DNA of 30,593 nt from Phallusia fumigata. Taxonomy: Eukaryota; Chordata; Ascidiacea; Phlebobranchia; Ascidiidae. The stretch lies in NCBI GenBank assembly GCA_008931825.1, contig QXVZ01028782.1:5334-35926 (forward strand). Reading direction: 5' to 3'. The notes under the pieces were generated by a model. It was given only the letters and a program-made list of their open reading frames with translations. It searched no databases and was not told the origin of the DNA. The stretch's first letter is position 1; every line of letters begins with the position of its first letter. Made by a program: the position numbers and the translations under genes. Positions 23,001 to 27,404 of this stretch are shown here, in pieces.

Positions 23001-25017
23001 TAAAAGTTTTATCCAAATCCATCAAATACTTCATGGCTAAAGTGCATGGACAAGCTGCAGGAGACAAGAAAAAAAAACAGAGCGAAAACAAAATATGTCA
23101 CTTTAGGAGGAAGATCCATAATAAAGCTATATAAAATGTTTAATAACACAAAGCGCATGGGATTTCACTTGTACTTTGCCAGTAAGTTTCATTTTTAGGG
23201 TGTATTTATAATTGTACAAGATATTCAGTAAAAAACCTGCATAATTAATTTATTAGCTTAATGATAACAATTCTAGGCAATTTGCCTGACACCTTATTTT
23301 TGAACTTCATGAAACATACTTCCACTTACTTCTCTGAAAGCATCCAAAGTGATTCTCGTATTGAGCTTTCTTGTTTTGAAACTTCATCAAAGGAATCCAG
23401 TAACCACAAAACATTTTCGTTCTGTTTTTCAACTGCATTTACAATGGTCAATATTTGCTTCTTTTCTGCAAAAACATTTCATAGTTAATATCTTCTAGTT
23501 AATTGTTACGTGTTAAAATAAAAATATATGTCACTGCTATTTATGGCTTTTATCAGATTTACAAGTCTACAGTTAAGTAAAACTGCATTCAAGGTTGAAA
23601 TCATACAATGCTGTATTAAGTATGCAATCTGGGAGATATATCAGTTTGGGAAATTCCCCAAATGCGGTGATTAATTATGTCATTACCTTTGGTTTGGGAA
23701 ACTTCTGATATAATAAAAATCGAGATAAAACATGTTGGACCTTAAATTGTGATCATTTCTGGTGCACTGTGTGTTATTGAGTGCATAATTTATGACATGT
23801 TTTACCTCAATATAGCAACCACAAGCACTAGCTTTTTAATATAGCATGACATGAGCAGCAGTATGTATATTATGACATCACCAATGTCAGCAGTTCTTTG
23901 GAAATTTACATTGGCTACAATCAGCACCACTTACACACTTGTTAGAAACAACAGTTTATTTTGGAAAGGGTTTTATTTCTACAAGCGTACATCACTGTTG
24001 CATGATTAACAAATGAAAGTCATGTTATCAATAAACGCATAAGTTTATGCAAAAGAACCTATCATTTTATCTCCACATAGAAAGAGAAACAAAGTCTACA
24101 CTAGAAAGTTTTTTATGCAGTCTAATTCAGTATCAAAGCTCATGTTAGAGATTAAGGTTGATGTGAACACAACCAGCATCTTCAAGAAAACAGCCAGGAA
24201 CATTAACTGACATATAAACATAAAATTTTTATGCCACTTTAACCTACTCAAAAAACACAGTTGCTGAATAAGGATTGACTTTACGTTTATCGCGAAATAG
24301 CTGCATAGACAAAGCAACTCAATAAAGTGTTTGGCAAAAAAAGAATTAGTTTGATTTTGTGAGATGATTATAATTTAAGCCTAATAAACCATTTATTTCA
24401 ATCATTGTTATCTCTGTTTGTGAACAATGCAAAATAAACATAAATGGGTTGCTAAACAAGAGCAAATTAACAAAATTCTGTAAACTAGGCAATAGTATGA
24501 ACAAAATTAGTGCTGCAATAAATCTTGTTTGATAAAAAAATGCCATCATTACCAAATGTCAAACCAATGGTGGTTTTGAATGAAGCAAGCCATACAGGAT
24601 CAGTACTTTGACAATTTTCAAGTAGACATTTTAGCTTTTCAGATTTCTTGTGCTTTTGTTTCAAAGTCTTGGAAACATCTAAAAATAACACAATATTGAA
24701 CAACATTACATTGGACAATGAAACATAAAAAGAACATGTGTTGAGTCATTTGGTAATTATTACGATTGTTGCTACTTTTTTGTTTATTATTATGTTTAGA
24801 GTCTATAAAAAACCAATATGTTGCACTTAACTACAGATACAATAGGTTGAAAAATACCTAAACATTAGTTGGTTAACATAAAACATGAGAAACAGAACCT
24901 TTTACCTTCTGATAACAAACCAATATGCACTAGTTTTTCAGCAAGAATTCCAATTTCCTTATCAGTAAAAGAATCAGAAAACAGTGGAAAACACTGAAGT
25001 AAGACCCGTTGATCCAT
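1..25017 (-). CDS. rnf213: RNF213 (mysterin)-like giant E3 ligase, N-terminal 2,328 codons, 40 exons, continues past position 1
   Basis: Known family role: a giant cytosolic AAA+ ATPase and RING-type ubiquitin ligase that coats bacteria and lipid droplets and restricts pathogens. Exons in coding order: 25017-24906, 24678-24553, 23465-23330, 21190-21040, 20248-20109, 19995-19904, 19592-19442, 19376-19211, 19129-19043, 18542-18450, 17943(or 17913)-17817, 17111-16984, 16926-16814, 15590-15436, 15377-15112, 14880-14621, 14403-14200, 14017-13816, 13172-13099, 11934-11757, 11596-11486, 11388-11314, 11025-10889, 10312-9945, 9869-9686, 9546-9368, 8884-8728, 8548-8358, 7907-7733, 6573-6301, 6141-5926, 5618-5401, 3292-3088, 2929-2725, 2531-2400, 2013-1702, 1594-1344, 1130-955, 802-499, 185-1. 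Every junction has an AG acceptor and GT donor and keeps frame, except the indel noted near 10115. RNF213-like stretches, compared from memory only, include LGTLYKLYDYSQEKMALPKL, SAGETPMDVDRV and ECGKPNLIVCTPDNVW. Total length at the window edge fits the position of the AAA core in human RNF213. Exon edges at 1594/1702, 6141/6301 and 9945 are the least certain. Confidence 0.85.
2400..3292 (-). CDS. rnf213: rnf213 exons 33-35: distal stalk
   Basis: Exons 3088-3292, 2725-2929 and 2400-2531, residues about 1739-1919. Motifs: STAKELEWLKTTKDLHGSVE, GLSELRDLQSRLMLIAGEAE, SVVEKLTKAYVKLRSSGC, RCNDSDGNVTLSMFFDEKSP. The ELRDLQSRLMLIAG and LTKAFxxL-type elements are RNF213 hallmarks as I remember the vertebrate protein. 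Junctions: A/TT (phase 1) and AG/A (phase 2). Separated from exon 32 by a 2.1-kb intron that contains a LINE remnant. Confidence 0.85.
3820..3860. repeat. Fragment of a common animal repeat with a 'ggggcgtagcc' motif
   Basis: The stretch 'aggggcgtagccaaggggg' followed by a polypurine run and 'ccctcccaattttgca' is a motif I associate with transposon ends in many animal genomes. Its boundaries and class cannot be set here. It lies in the same intron as the LINE remnant. Confidence 0.3.
4010..4945 (+). mobile_element. Degenerate RTE-like non-LTR retrotransposon (reverse transcriptase 3' half)
   Basis: On the plus strand, inside the rnf213 intron 3293-5400. Broken reading frames spell typical RT pieces in the right order: YVRVIKDMYKDGQTQIKLQ (about 4102-4158), then LMFIVTFDCLTE, SPWDIMLVDDVVSCANTREE (with VDD in place of the catalytic F/YADD), an ALLYGTET-like stretch near 4580, a WW-VM stretch at 4697, and a C-terminal NRGSWRRKIRTGDP near 4855-4895. 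Several stops and frame changes show it is dead. This matches the RTE-type 'endonuclease-reverse transcriptase' LINEs common in invertebrates. It is inserted opposite to the host gene. Confidence 0.75.
5401..6573 (-). CDS. rnf213: rnf213 exons 30-32: highly conserved stalk region
   Basis: Exons 6301-6573, 5926-6141 and 5401-5618, residues about 1503-1738. This is one of the most recognisable parts: GTIFVTEVDELFGDLKDK, SSLGTLYKLYDYSQEKMALP, EEVISACVKHINLVEWLKDN, MSDLAMISAGETPMDVDRVS, AVMGFAPLIFDL. Vertebrate RNF213 has close equivalents (recalled, not aligned by tool). The junction between exons 30 and 31 is uncertain. The consensus donor at 6303-6304 (ATG/GTGAGT) is phase 0, while the obvious acceptor at 6147-6148 needs phase 2. 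Using GTGTAA at 6299-6300 with the AG at 6142-6143 restores the frame. Confidence 0.85.
6574..7732 (-). other. rnf213 intron 29, 1.16 kb
   Basis: No exon is recognised. A short element with inverted ends (gcatgcctaa / ttaggcatgc) occupies 6715-6838. The rest is AT-rich, with small plus-strand frames of no recognisable family. Confidence 0.5.
6715..6838. repeat. Small palindrome-ended element (MITE-like)
   Basis: gcatgcctaa at 6716-6725 is mirrored by ttaggcatgc at 6827-6836, giving 10-bp perfect inverted ends about 120 bp apart. No target duplication was confirmed. Confidence 0.35.
7733..8884 (-). CDS. rnf213: rnf213 exons 27-29: stalk
   Basis: Exons 8728-8884, 8358-8548 and 7733-7907, residues about 1329-1502. 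Sequence features: VNQVKGLIEHRLNELRCFQD, TQNVVDQFLTAMNDVCQ, TDTMLLAEQLDSDTSTFLLS, RPPFYPLRVILPLALDVLEE, NVDTYLVSVSDFLLSVWAPV. The last stretch (FLLSVWAPVRQELFDVLQ) recalls a similar WAPV motif in vertebrate RNF213 (memory only). The donor of exon 27 is AAA/GTATGC at 8726-8727 (phase 1), which agrees with the next exon. The exon 27 acceptor lies in a 29-bp tandem duplication. Confidence 0.75.
8882..8939 (-). repeat. 29-bp tandem duplication covering a splice acceptor
   Basis: Copies 8882-8910 and 8911-8939 agree at 25 of 29 positions by eye. Each holds a minus-strand ttgcag/GAG acceptor. The exon-proximal copy (AG at 8885-8886) keeps the rnf213 frame, while use of the other adds 29 nt and shifts it. 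Confidence 0.85.
8885..9367 (-). other. rnf213 intron 26
   Basis: 483 bp. Apart from the duplicated acceptor at its 3' end nothing is recognised. Confidence 0.6.
9368..11025 (-). CDS. rnf213: rnf213 exons 23-26: stalk, with a frame break near 10115
   Basis: Exons 10889-11025, 9945-10312, 9686-9869 and 9368-9546, residues about 1040-1328. Motifs: KMLEFYAEDFDALRPNDFVR, SGLYWKMTWDAKNSLLFQ, PKLILIEVVM then YLLNTCQSIHVKLPEFLTFL, KLHQYLTRQFQPYTLAIVKT, TGIFDSIKRVFFKPQVVNVC. Exon 24 reads well in one frame up to about 10117 and in the next frame from about 10114. This means a one-base insertion, a sequencing error, or an implausibly short 31-nt intron (10095-10125). The donor at 9943-9944 (GTACAG) is chosen because the stronger GTAAGT at 9955-9956 gives the wrong phase. 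Confidence 0.65.
10313..10888 (-). other. rnf213 intron 23
   Basis: 576 bp, AT-rich. I see no coding sequence or known repeat in it. Confidence 0.6.
11314..13172 (-). CDS. rnf213: rnf213 exons 19-22: stalk
   Basis: Exons 13099-13172, 11757-11934, 11486-11596 and 11314-11388, residues about 894-1039. Exon 19 is 74 nt and joins exon 20 in phase 2 (AG/T, giving GYTSFDEDETLS). Exons 20 to 22 are phase 0. Helical content: TLSILKELLAEVDKLLVLVK, FDLISHLLDYAQSVEVAIF, LPIKTAILEALTDQISKH, FCEFWKNTAKEALITSIPK. The acceptor of exon 22 is taken at the second of two overlapping AGs (11389-11390), because the first would create a stop. Introns here are short except 11935-13098. Confidence 0.7.
11935..13098 (-). 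other. rnf213 intron 19, repeat-bearing
   Basis: Contains two or three pieces of the dispersed repeat family: an 'aactagaaaggtggc' piece near 11967-12015, a longer copy at 12446-12650, and a 'gggggactagtgcggt' piece near 12955-13015. No exon is recognised. Confidence 0.5.
12446..12650 (+). repeat. Dispersed intronic repeat, copy 1
   Basis: Runs from 'agaggttactgctggggc' through 'tttttatccaaatcagtcac' to 'aggaaaggggacccag'. The same order of blocks recurs in copies at 16515, 22915, 27725 and 28360. Non-coding and probably a non-autonomous element. Its family is not known to me. Confidence 0.5.
13246..13661. mobile_element. MITE copy 1 with inverted 'agggatgttcaaagtagaata' type ends
   Basis: Starts agggatgtttaaagtagaat and ends attctactttgaacatccct, an imperfect inverted pair. 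About 416 bp long. Shares the internal blocks 'gaatccaagtcctatatta' and 'ttagaattcgatattctac' with a second copy at 28939-29595. No transposase frame. A plus-strand frame inside it (13336-13653) is not a gene. The target-site duplication is not clear. Confidence 0.65.
13816..14880 (-). CDS. rnf213: rnf213 exons 16-18: proximal helical stalk
   Basis: Exons 14621-14880, 14200-14403 and 13816-14017, residues about 672-893, all joined in phase 2. Entirely alpha-helical in character: MDKLNNYLANEIKELLEN, RNEIFVQLKSCYEFIEKG, EVLDDIFVDLSKEPECLL, SLKEIAEKIILVASSFPK, GVLKKFIFFWNQMLKKKQ. This fits the HEAT/spectrin-like stalk that follows the carbohydrate-binding fold in RNF213. No catalytic motif is visible. 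The assignment rests on continuity of frame and position in the gene rather than on strong similarity. Confidence 0.7.
15112..16926 (-). CDS. rnf213: rnf213 exons 13-15: CBM20-like carbohydrate-binding fold
   Basis: Exons 16814-16926, 15436-15590 and 15112-15377, residues about 494-671. The order of beta-strand motifs resembles the starch/glycogen-binding CBM20 fold reported in the N-terminal arm of RNF213: YALEFQAVVIGQLHEGDTLC, then RKVYSLVVEVDRTRHLYKY, then AVVNENKITSWEYLPVWYD, then YEQRHMITIDVVFF. 'LYKYAVVN' corresponds to the YKYVV strand of vertebrate RNF213 (from memory). Aromatic residues in WEYLPVWYD could form a sugar-binding surface. Helices follow (EDYKKLYASYASCLWPSLKF), beginning the stalk. 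Splice phases: 2 at AT/GTAGGT and 1 at G/GTAAGA. Confidence 0.7.
15591..16813 (-). other. rnf213 intron 13, repeat-bearing
   Basis: 1.22 kb with dispersed repeat pieces at about 15706-15860 and 16515-16810. The 15861-16500 stretch shows no recognised feature. Confidence 0.5.
16515..16810 (+). repeat. Dispersed intronic repeat, copy 2
   Basis: Begins 'tttggggctagcagggtaac', followed by 'ggtcaaacacaatagatagc', and ends with 'cccctttggaagggaatc'. The right edge abuts the donor of rnf213 exon 13. A partial copy (15706-15860) lies in the same intron. Confidence 0.5.
16927..16983 (-). other. 57-nt intron with an open in-frame reading, splitting exons 12 and 13
   Basis: The donor AAA/GTTATG and an acceptor after a pyrimidine tract (ctttttttgtagag) bound a 57-nt (19-codon) intron without a stop. 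Retention would insert the hydrophobic residues VMGFAMFVLVFTFFPFFVE just before the carbohydrate-binding fold. The T-rich tract and the sudden hydrophobicity between basic, polar exons argue that it is normally spliced. Confidence 0.65.
16984..19129 (-). CDS. rnf213: rnf213 exons 9-12: Ser/Thr/acidic disordered linker
   Basis: Exons 19043-19129, 18450-18542, 17817-17943 (or to 17913) and 16984-17111, residues about 359-493. Composition is Ser, Thr, Asp and Lys rich (PDSDDETPMSVSSF; SLSSSQTDASPPTVTTNAQ; ESGESVEELQSTPERK), with no predicted fold. All four exons join in phase 0 or 1. Exon 11 has two in-frame acceptors, adding or omitting ten residues (EPNLKRHCFQ). Exon 10 has a decayed inverted copy at 21756-21839. 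A linker of this kind would separate the CARD-like array from the carbohydrate-binding fold. The function is not known. Confidence 0.65.
17379..17735 (+). repeat. Tandem retrozyme-like repeat with one intact and one decayed hammerhead
   Basis: Two related segments (17379-17452 and 17660-17733) start with ggccaatgt and end with actgtctgcagctca, and are offset by about 281 bp. The second keeps the cleavage side and stem III but has lost core bases (CTGATGA has become CAGAAGA, GAAA has become AAAA). A tandem arrangement of hammerhead-bearing monomers of a few hundred bases is the organisation of animal retrozymes and of Penelope-like element termini. No coding sequence lies between the copies. 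Confidence 0.6.
17398..17449 (+). ncRNA. Type I hammerhead ribozyme, apparently intact
   Basis: All parts are visible. Stem I is a 7-bp perfect pairing of AGCTGCA (17398-17404) with TGCAGCT (17443-17449). The conserved core CTGATGA is at 17405-17411. Stem II is GACC/GGTC with a five-base loop (17412-17424). GAAA is at 17425-17428. Stem III is short (ACA with TGT) with an eight-base loop. The cleavage site follows C17442 in a GTC triplet. A very short stem III is typical of hammerheads in animal retrozymes and Penelope-like elements. It lies on the strand opposite rnf213, in the intron between exons 11 and 12. Confidence 0.85.
18330..18725 (-). repeat. Inverted duplication, arm A (contains rnf213 exon 10)
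   Basis: The minus-strand sequence of this segment, including exon 10 (18450-18542) and both flanking intron parts, reappears on the plus strand at 21585-21965. Shared blocks include aatttattggagtatacc/ggtataccccaataaatt (as complement), 'cccttgtgaaaattgtg' and 'aaaaagtcttttcaag'. The arms are about 2.9 kb apart. Confidence 0.8.
19211..19592 (-). CDS. rnf213: rnf213 exons 7-8: fourth helical segment and start of linker
   Basis: Exon 7 is 19442-19592 and exon 8 is 19211-19376, joined at phase 2 (TT/G), residues about 253-358. Helical sequence EKLVLVIQSYLYTELGEKEL is followed by VENWDQYKSHEGTFKKAVKE and then ESNFPEFLLEGIFALSVHI. The layout (two exons with a phase-2 split before a short final helix) matches units 2 and 3, so this may be a fourth diverged death-fold unit. 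The GW motif is not conserved. The tail, from about residue 330, turns basic and low in complexity (REKIPAKTKTTSVKPVDKK), marking the start of the disordered linker. Confidence 0.6.
19904..20248 (-). CDS. rnf213: rnf213 exons 5-6: third, best-formed CARD-like domain
   Basis: Exon 5 is 20109-20248 and exon 6 is 19904-19995, residues about 176-252. The sequence runs LIPLLSDCLDVAQFKLMC, then THLRSKGHLSTGS, then EKRIEKLIDFLEYN, then KPGWKRDLIDILKQHC. The GW-containing final helix is characteristic of RIG-I/MDA5/IPS-1-type CARDs (family knowledge). By eye it pairs with unit 1: FPLFSD/IPLLSD, HIGLLSED/SKGHLSTG, LKCLLEN/LIDFLEY, PVWLASF/PGWKRDL. The exon 5 donor AT/GTTTGC gives phase 2 and matches the phase-2 acceptor of exon 6. 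An earlier GTTCGA donor would break the frame. I am fairly confident of the exons and moderately confident of the fold. Confidence 0.7.
20249..21039 (-). other. rnf213 intron 4
   Basis: 791 bp, mostly the hAT remnant at 20430-20881. No exon is recognised. Confidence 0.6.
20430..20881 (+). mobile_element. hAT-type DNA transposon remnant
   Basis: The right end reads ggttgggcacccct, the complement of an 'aggggtgcccaacc' hAT-Charlie-like terminus. The left end has 'aggtgtgtgtgtccaacc'. Between them a plus-strand frame (20471-20791) contains LEREFFPDFSCITFWTKKTK followed by IFATTFES. This resembles the 'EFxxRFxDF...FATPF' segment of ZBED/SCAND3-like hAT transposases. Only about 450 bp remain, in rnf213 intron 4. 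Confidence 0.5.
21040..23465 (-). CDS. rnf213: rnf213 exons 3-4: second helical, possibly CARD-like segment
   Basis: Exon 3 is 23330-23465 and exon 4 is 21040-21190, joined at phase 2 (AA/A, giving LSEKKLPKGK). Residues about 80-175. The segment starts with a helix (ILTIVNAVEKQ), followed by an acidic turn and a KGKWMLHLFSLI stretch that resembles the tryptophan helix of the flanking CARD-like units, then a long acidic-polar helix (TIIDMLEEKISQSL). The first half is shorter than in units 1 and 3, so it may be a degenerate unit. The exon 4 donor is ambiguous: GTG/GTTGGT at 21038-21039 fits the phase-0 next exon, although a better-looking GTAATA lies 4 nt further on. The two exons are separated by a 1.85 kb intron rich in repeats. 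Confidence 0.6.
21585..21965 (+). repeat. Inverted duplication, arm B (decayed copy of rnf213 exon 10 and flanks)
   Basis: Lies in rnf213 intron 3 in the opposite orientation. The exon-equivalent (about 21756-21839) still reads KENMVSLGSSHNRRITT against KKNMVSLSSSQTDASPPT in exon 10. Its acceptor AG has become AC (21754-21755) and its donor GT has become AT (about 21840-21841). It is therefore a dead exon copy, not an alternative exon. Confidence 0.8.
22915..23125 (+). repeat. Dispersed intronic repeat, copy 3
   Basis: Block order matches copy 1: 'tttgggactagttgcataa', 'gacaagctgcaggagacaag', 'aaaatatgtcactttaggag', then 'gatccataataa'. Another 3' half is at 22561-22700 ('gaaagggacccatagtg'). 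Confidence 0.5.
23466..24552 (-). other. rnf213 intron 2, 1.09 kb
   Basis: AT-rich (about two thirds A+T by eye). I see no coding sequence, RNA gene or recognised repeat in it. Confidence 0.55.
24553..25017 (-). CDS. rnf213: rnf213 exons 1-2: start codon and first CARD-like domain
   Basis: Exon 1 (24906-25017) begins MDQRVLLQCFPLFSDSF; exon 2 is 24553-24678; the junction is phase 1 (GAAG/AT). ATG at 25017 is chosen because it is the first Met in an exon with no splice-compatible upstream extension that I could find, and it has G at +4. Residues 1-79 have the pattern of a six-helix death-fold domain: amphipathic helices, a conserved LLSED turn, then PVWLASFKTTIGL near residues 65-77. This resembles the tryptophan-containing last helix of RIG-I/MDA5-type CARDs. 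The segment aligns by eye with the domain at 19904-20248 along its whole length. The CARD assignment is inference, since no profile search was possible. A plain helical repeat is the alternative. Confidence 0.7.
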
Positions 25018-25027
25018 TAGACAAACT
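25018..25027 (-). promoter_or_regulatory. Possible spliced-leader trans-splice acceptor just upstream of the rnf213 ATG
   Basis: On the minus strand an AG (plus CT at 25026-25027) lies 8 nt before the ATG, preceded by an A/T-rich run (cctataaatatag). Many tunicate mRNAs acquire their 5' end by spliced-leader trans-splicing to an AG a few bases upstream of the start codon, and this arrangement would fit. It could equally be the acceptor of an ordinary 5'-UTR intron. Evidence is weak. Confidence 0.3.
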
Positions 25028-27404
25028 ATATTTATAGGTTCATTTTAAAACTTTATGTTGTTCACAGCTAAATTTTGGAAAAAAGTTATTTCATAATTGC
25101 TTGTTTCAGGTCATCTGTGCCATATTAGGCATAAAACCAAAGATAAAGCACAATTTTATGAGCACTCAAATGAGTTGCCAAAAAGGACAATTTAAGGCGA
25201 AATTCACGGTCTTAAATCTTTGACTACGGATCCGCTGACAGATAGGCATAAATATTTTCTTGCAAGCCATGGTACAACTTTCTAATCAGTAAATAGAGGG
25301 AAATAAATCCACAAACAATTTGAGTTTAGACTTAGACTTAAATGCCAATTTTCAAGTTTAAGTAAAGTGTTGGGGTTACACGACCAGTCAATTATCAACA
25401 AATCGAAAGCGGAACTGATATTGAGGACAAATGGCAAGGACTACAGAACAGTGGATTCGATTCGGGGGAATACCCTGATTTATTCACATTAAAATTTCAC
25501 AGAATTAAATTAAAAAATGTTGGCAAACTGCCTATTTAAAAAGGAAACAGTATTTTTTCCTCTCAGGGTTCCCAACGGCGAAGTGCATAGATAGCAAACG
25601 CAAATTCGGGATAGGAATGTTGTTACTTTCCTGTTGCAGTTAAACCCCACCAAAAACCCATGTAAAATACGACAGCGCAATATTTCCTCACTTTTTTCGG
25701 GGCCAGGGCGGCCAGCATAAGATCCTCGAGCCCGACAGAAAGCATTGTATGTAAACTGACCTTTCGCTTATTATGGGACAGTTTTTTGAATACAAAAACT
25801 AGAACATGGCGATGGCGACGCGCATTTTCGGAACCACTGGTTCACCGTTTGGAACTGGTCTGATGATATTATAACCTATCGAACCGGAACTGAACCCGAA
25901 CCCGCGAACCGGTTTAAGCGGTTTATTTCGTTAAACCCGAACCGCAAATGTAATTTTCTTAAAAACGTGAACCGGAGCTGAACCCTATATTTCGTTTGGC
26001 GTTGAACCGGAACCGAACCAGTAAAAATGCATCAGCCTTTAATTTTATGCGGAATCACCACCACAAAAGTTGTCGATATATAAGAACAAAAGTTTTTTTA
26101 AGCCTGGTTTTTGGTTTGTGACATAATAGTAATGAAATGTGCTACTTATTTTGATCGGGAATAAATTTCTCAGAATGGATTATTGATGTTATTTTGCAGG
26201 TCACTGTCAGGCTTTAAAACGAATAAACAAATAGGGATAGATTAGGGTTTAATTTTTCCTCAAATTATCGTCTTGTTTTGTAGCACATTTTTTAACATGG
26301 TGAATTTAGGCCCACGAGTTACAACAAATTAGAAAACAAGGTAAAACTCCACCACCCAAACCGACAAAGTTTATTGGTTTCGATTCAGACTCGTTACTGC
26401 TTGAACCGCGTCTTTGAAGATTGCTAGCATTTTAGCTTACTTGTGGCAGAAAGAGAAGGGGCAAGATCTGAGTTTTATCGGTTGGCGAATGTCGTAATGA
26501 GTGTTCCGGCTACAAAAGTTAGCGTTGAAAGAGCGTTTTCGTGTTTTAATCTGTCCTTCTGATAAAAATTAACCACATGTTTAACTATTTAACGTTTTTG
26601 CAACGCGTAAGTCATCCAGGTAATTTCAAGGAACACGAACGTTGTCCTTAGTGGTGTTACAATAAAACAGGAAGAAGCTAAAAAAAAAATTAAAAAGGGG
26701 CACTTAAACCGGTTCAAAAACCGCAAACCGGTTCGGACCGCTTAATTTGCCCGAACCGGAACTAAACCCGAATCCTAAAATATTTTTTTCGTATAACCTA
26801 CAAAATAACGCATTTCTAATAAAACGATAGTGCTGTAACCTATGTTGCTAACGTTTAAGTTTACGTTGCAACACACGCAATCTACACGAGTAGTAGCAAG
26901 CTAACAAGTGGTGGAGGCGAAATTCAAAAGTTTGTGTAAGCTGTCAAACTACGCTGCCACGTTCACAAAGTAAAGTTGGCCTTTGATTATGGTTTGACAA
27001 ATTTGTGACTACACGGGGTGCAGTACCTTTTGTTTGCAAATTTTAAGAAAACAAGTCAATCCACATCTCCTGCTTAACATTGTTTTTAGCTAGCTGGTGC
27101 AAAGCTGTCATTTCCAAAAGGCGCCCACCCTAACTGTATCCCGGTAACGTACCATTTCAAAAAAGCTTACCAACTCTAAATGGACCGTTTAGTTGGCACT
27201 TTTTTGCCCTACATTGGCTTTGTTTCGTGCTTAGACCCCACAGTACCGTTTTCCTTGCACTTCAAAACCTTATTTGTCAAACACGGACAATGAGTAACGT
27301 CTTTAGGTTATATTTCGATTTCCAACATGGCATTTAAAGGAAACAGGTTTACCATCACAATTCATACACGTTTCACATTTGCGAAGGCAAATAAATCTAA
27401 GCTT
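25028..27404. other. Intergenic region between mrps18a and rnf213
   Basis: 2.4 kb separating the mrps18a stop from the rnf213 start. It should hold the rnf213 promoter and the mrps18a 3' UTR. A slightly more GC-rich stretch at 25560-25830 is a candidate promoter region. Positions 25835-26790 are a hAT fossil. I found no convincing TATA box or polyadenylation signal. Confidence 0.5.
25835..26790 (+). mobile_element. Fossil hAT transposon with 'aaccggttt' subterminal repeats
   Basis: Both ends are packed with variants of gaaccgg/aaccggtt (25890-26025 and 26705-26770). The plus strand at 26470-26562 reads YRLANVVMSVPATKVSVERAFSCF when split as YRLANVVMSVPAT plus KVSVERAFSCF. This is the hAT C-terminal dimerisation motif (L..V.S.PATS...ERAFS), followed by a stop. 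The remainder of the transposase is missing, so this is an internally deleted, dead element about 950 bp long. Confidence 0.75.

Larger units (their letters stand above)
21191..23329 (-). other. rnf213 intron 3, 2.1 kb, repeat-rich
   Basis: Holds a dispersed-repeat piece near 21385-21480, the inverted exon-10 copy (21585-21965), an 'aactagagaggtggcattc' piece near 22076-22140, repeat 3' halves near 22561-22700 and a fuller copy at 22915-23125. No exon is recognised. Confidence 0.5.

Noticed and set aside
25806-25871. Plus-strand ATG with GC-rich start (MAMATRIFGTTGS)
   Set aside because: It stops after 22 codons at the edge of the hAT fossil, with no downstream exon recognised.
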